Below, piece by piece: positions 8,548 to 16,629 of a stretch of DNA of 64,000 nt. The notes under the pieces were generated by a model. It was not told where the DNA came from. It was given only the letters and a program-made list of their open reading frames with translations, and did not search any database. The stretch is from Bradyrhizobium sp. CB82 (GTDB lineage Bacteria; Pseudomonadota; Alphaproteobacteria; Rhizobiales; Xanthobacteraceae). The translations under genes and the position numbers were made by a program. Within the stretch, counting starts at the first letter, position 1, and the number at the start of each line of letters is the position of its first letter. The stretch covers positions 1,178,001 to 1,242,000 of the forward strand of contig NZ_CP121650.1 of NCBI RefSeq assembly GCF_029714405.1, in the 5' to 3' direction.

Positions 8548-9187
8548 ATCGGACCTCCCCTGCAAAGTTCTCACGCCAGAACAGAGTAGCTACCTTCGCG
8601 TGCAAAGGCAAAATCCCGGTATCTGGGCGCCAATCTGGACGCTGCCCCGATACGAAAGCTGCTCAATGAAGGAGCAAATAAATTTGGCTTATCAAAGGGA
8701 AGCTAGAGCGGGACGGGTTTTGGTTGAATCGATGCAAGCCGAGGACGCAGTTCACCTCTCCCGCTTGCGGGGAGGCGTAGGCCGCCTTCGGCGGCCGTCT
8801 CCTTAAGAGGCGCCGAGGCGAAGCCTCGGCTATGGGGTAGCGCCGGGTGGGGCTCTCTCCATAGCCTCATCGCGGAAGCACCCCCACCCCAGCCCTCCCC
8901 CGCAAGCGGGAGAGGGAGCGTACTCACTTCGCGGCCCGTACTCAGACCAAATCCGGATCCCGCTTTAGGTGGCCGGCAGTACCCCCAACTGCAGCAGCGC
9001 CGGCAAGTCGTCATCACGGACCGTTCCCCGAAAGGCGAAGCGCGCGCTTCTGTTGGCGCGCGCTTCGACTCCTCACGTCAAGTTCGAGCAACGACCCGAT
9101 GGATGGGCCGACAGCTCGGTGAATGTGCATGGAGATCCGTTTGACCTCGTCCTCGACGTTCGCCGCTGCCCGCTTCCTTCCTGTCGG
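8548..9187. other. Repeat-bearing intergenic stretch
   Basis: No gene is supported here. The middle (8752-8922) is a repeat element listed separately. The rest shows no conserved reading frame. Confidence 0.6.
8752..8922. repeat. Inverted-repeat-flanked small element
   Basis: Two arms with the core CTCTCCCGCTTGCGGGGAGG (8756-8775) and its opposite-orientation counterpart (8893-8916) bracket about 120 bases containing a further short palindrome. A similar arrangement occurs at 12795-12948. This has the architecture of a non-coding mobile palindromic element. Confidence 0.6.
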
Positions 9188-9775
9188 CTAAGCGGCGCGT
9201 CCCATGCTTTCGGCTATCGGTTTGCGAGCATCATCCGCCAGCCGGCGCGACATGTCGGCCATCCGACGGCTGCTCTCGAGCAGGCTGGCGACGTTGTCAC
9301 GAACGACCTCCGTCTGAAGCGCTGCAAGTTCTTGAGGAGTCCGGCAGCGCCAGAGCTCATTCATGTGGTCCATGTTGCTCTCGAAACGTTGCCGCATGAA
9401 GTCAAAGTACTCGCGAGAAATCTCGTTCACGCCCTTTGTCATCGCGTTGGCGAGTTGCAGGATCGTCTCGGCGTTGCGGGCCGACCGTTCGACCGCCCCT
9501 TGCGCTTCTTGTCCTGAGAAGCCGAGCGGGCGACCAAGTTGATCCATGGAACGGCTGAACATCGTCGTCGCCATGTCCACCTCGCGGCGCCAGGTGTTCT
9601 GCAGCATCTCGGCATTCTGCTGGAACAGGTTTGCGCTCACCTCAGCGATTTCCTCTCCGGCCTGCGTGGCGGCCAGGCCGATGCGCCGCGACTGCTCGGC
9701 CGCCTTCTCGCCGGTACGCCGAACCGTCTCTTCAGCAGCGTGGGTCGTTTTCTCCTCTTGGCGGGAATGGGCCAT
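9188..9775 (-). CDS. Phasin family protein
   Basis: This 195-residue, highly helical protein fits the Phasin_2 family, which binds polyhydroxyalkanoate granules. Features are an N-terminal charged region, 'AEVSANLFQQNAEMLQNTWRREVDMATTMFSRSMDQL' in the middle, and 'MTKGVNEISREYFDFMRQRFESNMDHMNELWRCRTPQELAALQTEVVRDNVASLLESSRRMADM', which is typical of the phasin core. The start at 9775 is preferred over a longer upstream form because an AGAGGGA ribosome site precedes it. It is the second phasin of the window and differs from the one at 320-754, so the two are not recent duplicates. Confidence 0.85.
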   Translation of the reverse strand: MAHSRQEEKTTHAAEETVRRTGEKAAEQSRRIGLAATQAGEEIAEVSANLFQQNAEMLQNTWRREVDMATTMFSRSMDQLGRPLGFSGQEAQGAVERSARNAETILQLANAMTKGVNEISREYFDFMRQRFESNMDHMNELWRCRTPQELAALQTEVVRDNVASLLESSRRMADMSRRLADDARKPIAESMGRAA

Positions 9776-9948
9776 GTCGATGTTCCCTCTTTGGTGGCTG
9801 GTTAGGTGGCTGGTATTTTGTGTCGTCAGCACAATCTGCTTCACCGTTGAAAGCCAAACGTGGGCGCGTGAGGACCGTTCCAGCTGTGATGATCCTTTCT
9901 ACCGCGATCGTTTCATCAGTGCTGGAGCTACGACGGAACGAGGGCTCG

Positions 9949-10161
9949 GAGGTCCAGTTGAATGGGCGGATGGATGATGGGATGCGACTTCATTACGTGG
10001 AGCGAGGCGGTCCCAGCACTCCGTGGGTGTTCCTGTTCCATGGCAATGGTTCTATGGTCCAGGATTTCACGATCAGCGGGCTTGTCGACTGTCCTGGCCG
10101 TCGCAATCGCGTCGTCTGCTTCGACCGAACGGCTCCTGGCAAAACGCGAACGGACCTTTAG
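9949..10161 (+). pseudogene. Alpha/beta hydrolase, truncated N-terminal fragment
   Basis: The translation 'DDGMRLHYVERGGPSTPWVFLFHGNGSMVQDF...CFDR' is the start of an alpha/beta hydrolase, with the oxyanion 'LFHGNGS' motif and the strand leading to 'FDRPG'. It then terminates. No nucleophile elbow or catalytic His follows in any frame, so this is a remnant. Confidence 0.65.
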
Positions 10162-10211
10162 GAGCGCTTGAATTGCGGCAGTTCGGAAAACAGCGGTTGC
10201 TTCATTCCTGG

Positions 10212-10478
10212 ATGATGCTGGCATTGGAGGCCAATCAGGTCGTTGGTCTGCGGATGTTGAAGCTGATGGCGGGCGGCAAACGCGCTCGGGGAGAAGCCAA
10301 ACTCATGGTCAGAGAAAAGATAGACGAGGCATTCAAAGCCGGTGCGAGCCTCATGGCTGGCGCTTCGGACGAAGATATCGTTCGTCGATACAGGCGGCGT
10401 GTGGCGGCGAATGCGAAACGATTAGGCAAGCCCAATCCGAGTCTCACCATCAAGCGACGACGGCGTAGACGGAAATAA
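10212..10478 (+). CDS. Conserved hypothetical protein with Arg-rich tail
   Basis: This is an 88-residue cytoplasmic protein ('ALEANQVVGLRMLKLMAGGKRARGEAKLMVREKIDEAFKAG', then 'RYRRRVAANAKRLGK' and an RRRRRRK tail). It is rich in helix-forming and basic residues. I recognise similar small proteins in rhizobia near phasin genes, but no function is known. The double ATG at 10212/10215 leaves the exact start open. Nucleic-acid or acidic-surface binding through the basic tail is only a guess. Confidence 0.55.
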   Translation: MMLALEANQVVGLRMLKLMAGGKRARGEAKLMVREKIDEAFKAGASLMAGASDEDIVRRYRRRVAANAKRLGKPNPSLTIKRRRRRRK

Positions 10479-10503
10479 CCTTACTCCGTCACAAACGCTC
10501 TAA

Positions 10504-10608
10504 CTCCTCATCCTGAGGAGCTTGCGAAGCAAGCGTCTCGAAGGATGTGGGCCACGGGCGGGGCCTCATGGTTCGAGACGCGCTTCGCGCTCCTCACCAT
10601 GAGGGTTA
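10504..10608. repeat. Large imperfect palindrome, dispersed repeat
   Basis: CCTCATCCTGAGGAGC at the left and its mirror near GCTCCTCACCATGAGGG at the right enclose complementary halves (AAGCGTCTCGAAGGATG against CATGGTTCGAGACGCG). The whole unit can fold into one long cruciform or RNA hairpin. It lies between a small gene and a permease relic. Confidence 0.7.
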
Positions 10609-10624
10609 GTGACACAGTAAGGTT

Positions 10625-10830
10625 AGCGGCGCCAGGTTCGAGAGCTTGGCCAGCAGGAAGGCGACTGCCGGCATCGCCGGCAGCTCGGGCGCGCACATGA
10701 CGACGATGCCGAGCTTCTCGCCCCTGACCTCGAAGCGGAACAGATCGATGCCGAGCGCGATCAGCGCGGCCGGCGATCCCGCCTGCGCGAGCAGCGCGAC
10801 GCCGCGACGCGATGTGCCAAGATCGCGCCT
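10625..10830 (-). pseudogene. AEC permease relic, C-terminal part
   Basis: The minus strand encodes 'LLAQAGSPAALIALGIDLFRFEVRGEKLGIVVMC.PELPAMPAVAFLLAKLSNLAP', the conserved sixth to eighth transmembrane region of AEC permeases, without start or end. Together with 12200-12540 it may be one gene interrupted by the asparaginase gene. The bases from 10831 to 10995 hold nothing recognisable. Confidence 0.65.
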
Positions 10831-10995
10831 ATCGTGGCGACCGATGCACGCACTGGATCACGGTCGACAACCCGGCGTCACCGGCCGTGAATCGCGCGGC
10901 GACAAATCGACGGGTCGAGGTGACCGAGCGCTCGACCATTGCATCCAATTGACGTTCGACACAGCGGAGACGGCCGTAGCCGCGCTTCGGGCGGC

Positions 10996-12087
10996 CTAGT
11001 AAGTGTAGAACATCCGTTGGATCTCCTTGGTGTCGGTCGTCTTGGTCAGCGCCAGCATCAGCAGGATACGTGCCTTCTGAGGGTTAAGCGTATCCGAGAC
11101 GACGAAGTCGTGTTCGTCGTCCTTGGCTTCCCCATTGCGCGCGACGATGCCGTTCCCGACACGGCTGCTCCGAACGATCACGACACCCTTCTTGCGGGCG
11201 TCGTCGAGAGCCGGCTCGACCGCGGGCCGGGCAAGGCTGCCGTCGCCGACGCCAGCATGCACGATCCCCTTGGCCCCTGCGGCGACAAAAGCGTCGATCG
11301 CGACCCGGTTCATGTTGGCATAGCCGTAGACGATATCGACTTGCGGCAGGGCATCGAGGTTAGACACGTCGAATTCGGAGTCCGCCGTGTGCCGGCGGGT
11401 CGATTGACGATAGAAGTACGGCTTGTTTCCCTGCATGTAGCCGAGAAAACCGAGCTCAGGTGTACGGAAGGTGTCTGCCGTCGAGGTGTTGTTCTTGGTG
11501 ACGTCGCGAGCCGCGTTGATCTGATCGTTGAGAGCAACGAGCACGCCCTTGCCGACCGCCTCGTCGCTGCCGGCGAGGATCACGGCGTTGTAGAGATTGA
11601 TCGGCCCATCCGCGCTGATCGCTGTCGACGGCCGCATCGCGCCGACGATGACGACAGGCTTCTTGCTCTTGACGACAAGATCCAAGAAATAGCTGGTTTC
11701 CTCGATCGTATCAGTACCGTGCGTGATGACAATTCCATCCACGTCGTCCTGTGCGAGGAGCGCGTTGACGCGCTTTGCAAGCTTGAGCCAGTAGTCATTG
11801 TTCATGTTCTCGCTGGCGATCTGGAAAACCTGCTCGCCCTTGACGTTCGCCACCGTTTTCAATTCCGGAACGGCTTCCAAAAGGCGCTCCACGCCCACCG
11901 TTGCTGCGGTGTAACCGACCACGGTGGTGCTGCTTGCACCGGTGCCGGCGATCGTGCCGCCGGTCGCCAGGACCATGACGTTGGGCAGACCGGGGCCCTT
12001 CGCGTCAGCGGCTGCAAAACCGAAGAGCAGCACGAAGAGCACGGTCATTGTCGCCACTATGTGATCACGCACTCGCAGCTGCCACAT
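10996..12087 (-). CDS. L-asparaginase, type II, periplasmic
   Basis: This 363-residue enzyme hydrolyses L-asparagine to aspartate and ammonia. A signal peptide ('VATMTVLFVLLFGFAAADA', cleaved near 29) indicates periplasmic location. Both active-site signatures are intact: ATGGTIAG at 41-48, with nucleophile T45, and 'ITHGTDTIEET' at 121-131, with the T125/D126 pair. The C-terminus 'LMLALTKTTDTKEIQRMFYTY' is the usual family ending. Glutaminase side activity is possible. An AAAGGGAG ribosome site supports the start. It is flanked on both sides by pieces of a decayed AEC permease in the same orientation, so it may have been inserted there. Confidence 0.95.
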   Translation of the reverse strand: MWQLRVRDHIVATMTVLFVLLFGFAAADAKGPGLPNVMVLATGGTIAGTGASSTTVVGYTAATVGVERLLEAVPELKTVANVKGEQVFQIASENMNNDYWLKLAKRVNALLAQDDVDGIVITHGTDTIEETSYFLDLVVKSKKPVVIVGAMRPSTAISADGPINLYNAVILAGSDEAVGKGVLVALNDQINAARDVTKNNTSTADTFRTPELGFLGYMQGNKPYFYRQSTRRHTADSEFDVSNLDALPQVDIVYGYANMNRVAIDAFVAAGAKGIVHAGVGDGSLARPAVEPALDDARKKGVVIVRSSRVGNGIVARNGEAKDDEHDFVVSDTLNPQKARILLMLALTKTTDTKEIQRMFYTY

Positions 12088-12199
12088 CTCGATCTCCCTT
12101 TCCTAGAAAGCCCCGTCGGTGCGCCCCAGCTCGCTCGGCGTGCATGATCCTCCAGCCGAGGCCCCCTGTCTAGGCCTTGCGTCGTCCGGCTTGTCTCCA

Positions 12200-12540
12200 T
12201 CCGGCTATGCCCGGCTGCGCACTGAATCGCGATGAGACTGGGATGAAATCATCATCGCACTTTGGCCGAAACCAATCGCCAGCATGATCGGGCTGCGCGA
12301 AAGATCCGAGAGCACCGGCAGGATGATCGACAGGACCGCGCCGGTCTGCTTGCGGTCGACGTCCATTTGCAGGGATCGCGTTGCCGAAAGCGAATTCGGA
12401 GATGGCTCTGTGTGCGGTCTCATTGTGCGCGGTCTCCGAGATTGTGCGCGGTCTCCGAGATGAAGCGAAACAGCACCGCTGCACAGCCGGCGCGATCAGG
12501 GCAAAGACCGGCGCGACCATCAACACGCCGGCCGTGCGGC
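12200..12540 (-). pseudogene. AEC permease relic, N-terminal and central parts
   Basis: Minus-strand frames give 'VLMVAPVFALIAPA' and 'VLFRFISETAH' (start of an AEC permease), then in another frame 'TGAVLSIILPVLSDLSRSPIMLAIGFG' (its central cytoplasmic/TM segment). A 19-base tandem duplication (GTGCGCGGTCTCCGAGATT units, 12424-12461) adds to the damage. The order and orientation fit the fragment at 10625-10830, with the asparaginase gene between. Confidence 0.6.
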
Positions 12541-12782
12541 CCTCACCTCAAGGGGAGATCCGCTGACCATCCCACACGCCCTCGATGATGGCATCATGCC
12601 CCTGATTTGCCCGACGTGTCAACTAGATTTCGTAAAATCCGCAAAGCCTCCGCGACGGTCTCGCCGACTCCTTTGCATGGGGTTGTTTTCGATATTTTTG
12701 TCGGAGGCGCATGGCAGCCTAAGGACCGACCCCCGATCTCGTCAGCGCAGCCAAGGGGTCAAGCGGGATGAAAGTAGGCCGA

Positions 12783-12955
12783 AGGAAGTGCGCTCCCTCT
12801 CCTGCTTGCGGGAGAGGGTCGGGGAGAGGGTGTCTCCGCAATGGGACACAACGTGGATAGATCCCCACCCATAGCCGATGCTCCGCATCGGCGTTTTCCT
12901 TAACGGCGGCGAAGGCCGCCTATGCCTCCGCCGCAAGCGGGAGAGGGGCGCATCT
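12783..12955. repeat. Inverted-repeat-flanked small element, second copy
   Basis: The arms contain CTCCTGCTTGCGGGAGAGGG (12797-12816) and GCAAGCGGGAGAGGG (12932-12946), with a palindrome GCCGATGCTCCGCATCGGC-like stretch inside. This matches the element at 8752-8922 and the fragment at 1-62. The neighbouring bases 12541-12782 hold no supported gene. Confidence 0.6.
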
Positions 12956-13106
12956 CCCCTGTGGCAGCAAATCAAGCCTAATCCCATCGCGCTCCGACGC
13001 CTGTTGCCCGGAGCGCACAGCCGGCGGTTTTCGGTTCGCGGCCCGGTTGCCAACGTGGAAGCCTTCACCCACTATTCCCTCCGTCTCGGAAAGGTTGGGG
13101 GGATCG

Positions 13107-13487
13107 ATGCCGGCGTTTCGCTTTCGGAAGTTCCTGGCTAGCGCGGTCTGTGCGATCGCGCTGGCTGTCATCGTCCAGCCTGTCACCAGCCACGCTTATA
13201 CGCCGGAGCAGCAGCAGGCCTGCACGCCCGACGCGATGCGGCTGTGCGGCGAGTTCGTTCCGAACGTCGACGCCATCACCGCCTGCATGATCCAGAAGAA
13301 GTCGCAGCTCTCGCCGCAGTGCCGGGCGTTCTTCCGCGAGGGGCCGGAGCCGGGCGAGGCGGCCGCCGGCCAGCCCGTCAACATCAAGCCGGTGGCGAAG
13401 AAGAAGACCTCGAGCAAGCCGGCCGCGAAGAAGACCACGGCGAGCAGCAAGTCGGGCAAGAAGAAACCGAAGGCTGACGATACCTAG
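13107..13487 (+). CDS. Small secreted Cys-rich protein with Lys-rich tail
   Basis: This is a 126-residue protein. It has a signal peptide ending 'QPVTSHA' (about residue 30), a short mature domain with four cysteines ('QQQACTPDAMRLCGEFVPNVDAITACMIQKKSQLSPQCRAFFR'), and a tail of Lys/Ala/Ser repeats ('KKKTSSKPAAKKTTASSKSGKKKPK'). The C-x7-C and C-x10-C spacing suggests two disulfides in the periplasm. The basic tail could contact anionic envelope polymers. Similar proteins are common in Bradyrhizobium, but I know of no assigned function. The start follows a GGGGGGATCG site and is favoured because the signal peptide begins there. Confidence 0.75.
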   Translation: MPAFRFRKFLASAVCAIALAVIVQPVTSHAYTPEQQQACTPDAMRLCGEFVPNVDAITACMIQKKSQLSPQCRAFFREGPEPGEAAAGQPVNIKPVAKKKTSSKPAAKKTTASSKSGKKKPKADDT

Positions 13488-13890
13488 CAGAAGCTCCGCA
13501 GTTGCCGCGTCACCTCGTCCCGCTTGCGGGAGAGGCCACATTGAAGCGCAGCTTGAATGTCGGGCGCGACGAACCTCAGGACTCCTTTTGTTCGCTTCGG
13601 TCAGCGATCCCCCGCAGTAATTCTGCCTTCGAGCGACGGAAAAGAGCCGACATTCGATTTGCTCGGGCAGGTTGCAGTTCGCCGTTTCCCGAACGATTGC
13701 TCAATAAACGCACGATCCGTCCAACAGCCGTTCATTGCGGTTCATGTTCATGATGCCGCATGCACTGTGACTCAAAAGCCAACACGACTCGTTATTTCGT
13801 GGCCGTGGCGCAACTCCCGGTAAATTTTTCTTTCACGAATCAGCGCGCTGATTCATTTTCGCGGCCTGGGGTCAATCTGGAGGCAAGGGT
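13488..13890. other. Intergenic stretch without supported gene
   Basis: It holds a short copy of the GC-rich palindrome (CCCGCTTGCGGGAGAGG, 13516-13532), then unremarkable sequence and the ribosome site for the ParA gene. No conserved reading frame is seen. Confidence 0.6.
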
Positions 13891-14568
13891 ATGAACGTTA
13901 TTGTTTTTGCATCGCGTAAAGGCGGCTCGGGCAAGAGTACCCTGGCTGCACATCTCGCCGCGCAGATCAAGGCGACCAAGCCTGTTCTGCTCGTCGATGC
14001 GGATCCGCAGGGCTCGCTCACGCTGTGGCACAAGCTGCGTGGCACCAACGAGCCGCAGATCAAGGCCGCGGTCAACTCGGTGAGCGGCATCGTCTCCGCT
14101 GCGAGGCGCGACGGCTATGAATGGGTGTTGATCGACACGCCGCCGAACCTGTCGGCCGTGGTCGACGACGCGATCAAGAATGCAACCATGGTGATCATTC
14201 CGGCGCGGCCTGGCGTGTTCGACGTCAACGCCGTGCAGGAAACCATCCAGATGTGCCGCGCGGCGCGCAAGCCCTACGCGGTTGTGCTCAACGGCGCACC
14301 CGCCCGCCGCGACGAAGCCGAAAGCCCGATCGTCACCATCGCCCGCGAGGCGCTCGCCAAATTCCGCGCGCCGGTCTGGGGCGGCCAAATCACCAACCGC
14401 TCGGATCTGTTGATGGCGCTGAGCCACGGCGAGGGCGCGCGGGAATATCAGGCCGAGAGCCGCGCCGCGCAGGAGATCGCAAGGCTGTGGGCTGCGATCG
14501 AGCGTTCGGTCAAGGCGATCCGTGGCACGGCGTCGGCCTCCGGCGCAATGCACAAGCAGGCTGCGTAG
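13891..14568 (+). CDS. ParA/MinD-family ATPase, orphan
   Basis: This 225-residue P-loop ATPase has the deviant Walker A motif KGGSGKST (residues 10-17; signature lysine K10 plus catalytic lysine), 'VLLVDADPQGSLTLWH' (switch I/A') and 'WVLIDTPPNLS' (Walker B). Such proteins dimerise on ATP and DNA to position plasmids, chromosomes or protein clusters. No parB gene, parS-like site or cargo gene lies beside it, so it is probably an orphan positioning ATPase rather than a replicon partition system. It is followed directly by an intrinsic terminator and is monocistronic. Confidence 0.9.
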   Translation: MNVIVFASRKGGSGKSTLAAHLAAQIKATKPVLLVDADPQGSLTLWHKLRGTNEPQIKAAVNSVSGIVSAARRDGYEWVLIDTPPNLSAVVDDAIKNATMVIIPARPGVFDVNAVQETIQMCRAARKPYAVVLNGAPARRDEAESPIVTIAREALAKFRAPVWGGQITNRSDLLMALSHGEGAREYQAESRAAQEIARLWAAIERSVKAIRGTASASGAMHKQAA

Positions 14569-14593
14569 TTTTTATTGTTCATTTTCTGTAACG

Positions 14594-14623
14594 AAAAGCG
14601 CGCGGCTGTTCCCGCGCGTTTTG
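14594..14623 (+). terminator. Intrinsic terminator after the ParA gene
   Basis: AAGCGCGCGG pairs with CCGCGCGTTTT around a short CTGTT loop, followed by T residues. Confidence 0.8.
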
Positions 14624-14651
14624 CGTTTCCGGAAATGAAGCTTTTCAAGTG

Positions 14652-14727
14652 AGCATGATCTCCCCGCAAACGCGTTTACGCGTTTGTCGCTTAGGGAAAA
14701 CCGGTGCCCGCTTTTCCGTATCGTGCT
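14652..14727. repeat. Dispersed repeat, GCATGATCT type
   Basis: The stretch starting AGCATGATCTCCCCGC and ending CGCTTTTCCGTATCGTGC matches, with changes, the unit at 42037-42114 (GCATGATCTCCGCGC to CGCTTTTCCGCATCATGC). Both sit just 3' of a gene. Confidence 0.65.
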
Positions 14728-14877
14728 CTACGCCACCATCAGCATGTAGAACACGATCACCGGTGACAGCGTGAGGATCACCGACCAGATGCCGGCGGCC
14801 CAGAGGATGTCCTCGGTGGTAAAGCCCTGCTGCTCGGCGGCCTGATAATCAGGCGCCATATCATATTGAGTATTCAC
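14728..14877 (-). CDS. Small membrane protein, 49 residues
   Basis: A GTG-initiated frame encodes 49 residues: an acidic, Gln-rich head ('DYQAAEQQGFTTEDI') followed by a single membrane helix ('LWAAGIWSVILTLSPVIVFYMLMVA'). It has the same length and layout as the gene at 15000-15149 on the same strand, and the helices align ('LW(A)...G..PV..F..'), so the two look like diverged tandem copies. Topology is probably N-in with one span. Function is unknown. Support is the paralogy and helix pattern rather than a strong ribosome site. Confidence 0.55.
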   Translation of the reverse strand: MNTQYDMAPDYQAAEQQGFTTEDILWAAGIWSVILTLSPVIVFYMLMVA

Positions 14878-14999
14878 AAAATGCCCCCGCGAGTTCTTCG
14901 CTTATGGCGTCAGGTGATACTAGAAACGTTTTAACATCCGCCTCGCTGGTCCCCGTGCAATTTGGGCACGGACGCTACCGCGGATTAACCATCTTCGCG

Positions 15000-15149
15000 T
15001 CAGCCCGCGAGCCAGACGCGAAACAGCAGCACCGGCATCAGGCCGAGCATCACGGCCCACAAGCCGAACGACGAGATCACCAGAAGTCCCTGCATGAGAT
15101 CCGCCGGCGCGAAGTCTTTCGCGGCCGTCGGCCGGGTGCGATGTCCCAT
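15000..15149 (-). CDS. Small membrane protein, 49 residues, paralogue of the neighbour
   Basis: The ATG at 15149 follows AGGGGCAAATC. The product has a basic N-terminus ('GHRTRPTAAKDFAPADLMQ') and one hydrophobic segment 'GLLVISSFGLWAVMLGLMPVLLFRVWLAG'. It equals the 14728-14877 product in length and plan, with a gap of 122 bases between them. Both lie just downstream of the DapA-like gene on the same strand and might be co-transcribed with it. They could be small subunits or regulators of a membrane complex, but nothing here shows which. Confidence 0.6.
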   Translation of the reverse strand: MGHRTRPTAAKDFAPADLMQGLLVISSFGLWAVMLGLMPVLLFRVWLAG

Positions 15150-15251
15150 GATTTGCCCCTATGGATTGGTCTTTGGGGGAAACGATGGGGCGCGATGCGT
15201 AAACGAGCCGTGGATGCGCCATGCGGCGCCCGCGACGGCGATGGCGAAGAG

Positions 15252-16169
15252 CTATGCCGCGGCCTTCATCCGTCGTGCGATCTCGCGATCGAGCCTGGCG
15301 GCGAGCTCGCTTCCGATCTCGACCATCGGCAGGCGCACCTCGGGACTGTCGATGAGGCCGCATCGCCACAACCAGTACTTGGCCGGCGCCGGGCTCGGCT
15401 CGGCGAACAACAGCCGCGTCAGCTCGGCAACATCCTGCCAGCGCGCGAGGGCCGCGTCGGTGTTGCCGCGCTTCAGCTCGGTTTGAATCGCAGCAAACGT
15501 TGCGGTCTCGATGTGGGCGGACAGCAGGATGGCGCCATCGGCGCCGTCGCTCAGCGCCTCAAAGGTGTGCGCGTCCTCGCCGGTGAGCACACGGAAGTGA
15601 TCCGGCTTGTCGCGGAGCAGCGCGACCGATTGCTCGCGGCTCGCGCTGCAATCCTTCAGGCCGACGATGTTGGGATGCCCGGCGAGCCGGAGCAGCGTCT
15701 GGTTGGTGAGGTTGACGCCCGTGCGGTAGGGAATGTTGTAGAGAACGATCGGCCAGGCGGCGTGATCGGCGAGCGCCTCGAAATGCGCAAGCAAGCCGCG
15801 CTGCGATGGCCGAAGATAGTATGGGCTCGCGATCAGATAGCCGTCGATCGGCCAGTCCGCGGTCTCATCCAGGCTGTCCTTCAGCCGTGTCGTGTCCGCG
15901 CCGGCGAGGCCGAGAACGATCGGAATGCTGCGGCGGTGCGCGGCGAGCTCCTCTCGCACGGTCGCGACGAGGCGCTCGAGCTCCGCGCCCCTCAACGTCA
16001 TGCCTTCGCCGGAGGTCGCGCCCAGAATGAAGCCGTCCACCGCGCGTGCCTCCTCGGCGGCGTAATGCCGCGCGAGCTGCCGAAGCGACTTCTCATCGAG
16101 ACGGCCGTCGCGAAACGGCGTCACCAGAGGCAGCCAGAGGCCCTGCAATTGTTGTCTCAGGTCGGTCAT
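15252..16169 (-). CDS. DapA-like dihydrodipicolinate synthase / N-acetylneuraminate lyase family protein
   Basis: This 305-residue TIM-barrel protein belongs to the class I aldolase family that condenses or cleaves pyruvate through a Schiff base. The expected lysine is K172 in 'IVGLKDCS', and the catalytic tyrosine is Y144 in 'VLYNIPYRTG'. The pyruvate-binding loop reads 'GATSGEGMTL' (50-59) instead of the usual GTTGE. Family members include true DapA, so lysine biosynthesis is possible. With no dap genes around, a paralogue acting on another aldehyde or sugar acid is equally likely. The start is supported by AAAGGAGATGACAC. An intrinsic-terminator-like hairpin lies in its leader. Confidence 0.88.
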   Translation of the reverse strand: MTDLRQQLQGLWLPLVTPFRDGRLDEKSLRQLARHYAAEEARAVDGFILGATSGEGMTLRGAELERLVATVREELAAHRRSIPIVLGLAGADTTRLKDSLDETADWPIDGYLIASPYYLRPSQRGLLAHFEALADHAAWPIVLYNIPYRTGVNLTNQTLLRLAGHPNIVGLKDCSASREQSVALLRDKPDHFRVLTGEDAHTFEALSDGADGAILLSAHIETATFAAIQTELKRGNTDAALARWQDVAELTRLLFAEPSPAPAKYWLWRCGLIDSPEVRLPMVEIGSELAARLDREIARRMKAAA

Positions 16170-16213
16170 GTGTCATCTCCTTTTCAGTTGACGCCTGAGA
16201 CGGAGGGCACATG

Positions 16214-16243
16214 AAAAAACCCCGTCCAGACGGCGGGGGTTTT
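16214..16243 (-). terminator. Hairpin with T-tract in the leader of the DapA-like gene (possible attenuator)
   Basis: On the minus strand a GC-rich stem (CCCCGCCGTC against GACGGGG) is followed by six T residues, 44 bases before the DapA-like start. The lysR gene upstream already has its own terminator at 16429-16458. This one may therefore regulate readthrough into the DapA-like gene, although its plus-strand side also ends in T residues. Confidence 0.5.
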
Positions 16244-16289
16244 CGAAGATTGCAACGATAACGAAGTCGTTAGCGCGCGCAAAAATCCG

Positions 16290-16314
16290 AGGACCCCGGA
16301 TGGGGGCCTTTTTT
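16290..16314 (+). terminator. Plus-strand terminator-like hairpin
   Basis: AGGACCCCGG and GGGGGCCT flank a short loop and are followed by TTTTTT on the plus strand. No plus-strand gene ends here, so its role is unclear. The rest of the 16170-16629 interval shows nothing else beyond the two other hairpins. Confidence 0.45.
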
Positions 16315-16428
16315 CGAGGCGATCGCCTTCGAGAGGATTGCGCACGAATTCGTGATCATGGTGCGCAAATGATGCGGGGGATATGTGGAACTGTCAATAC
16401 ACGCGGAAAGCGAAAGCCAAATTGGCAG

Positions 16429-16458
16429 AAAAAAAGCCGGGCCCGAAGGACCCGGCTT
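16429..16458 (-). terminator. Intrinsic terminator of trxB-lysR
   Basis: On the minus strand AAGCCGGGTCC pairs with GGCCCGGCTT and is followed by seven T residues, 170 bases after the lysR stop. Confidence 0.8.
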
Positions 16459-16629
16459 AGGTATGGCCACGTGAGGCCGACACAATCACCTTCCAAGAGG
16501 GATTACTGAACTCCCGCGCCACTGGAGGAGGGGGACAAATGCGCAACGCGAAGGCTCAGCGTGCAAACATTATGGGCTTGCCGAGCGCCATGCAGCAACA
16601 GCCGGGGCCGCATGTCAGTCATGCGGAAA

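Noticed and set aside
12596..12874. Small plus-strand frame in the repeat region
   Set aside because: Runs through a dispersed repeat and has no conserved features.
13891..14568. Plasmid partition system
   Set aside because: ParA-like gene has no ParB or parS neighbour, so a replicon partition locus is not supported.
16211..16261. 16-codon frame with a GGAGG site
   Set aside because: Sits in a hairpin and has no downstream gene on its strand; not listed as a gene but noted as a finding.
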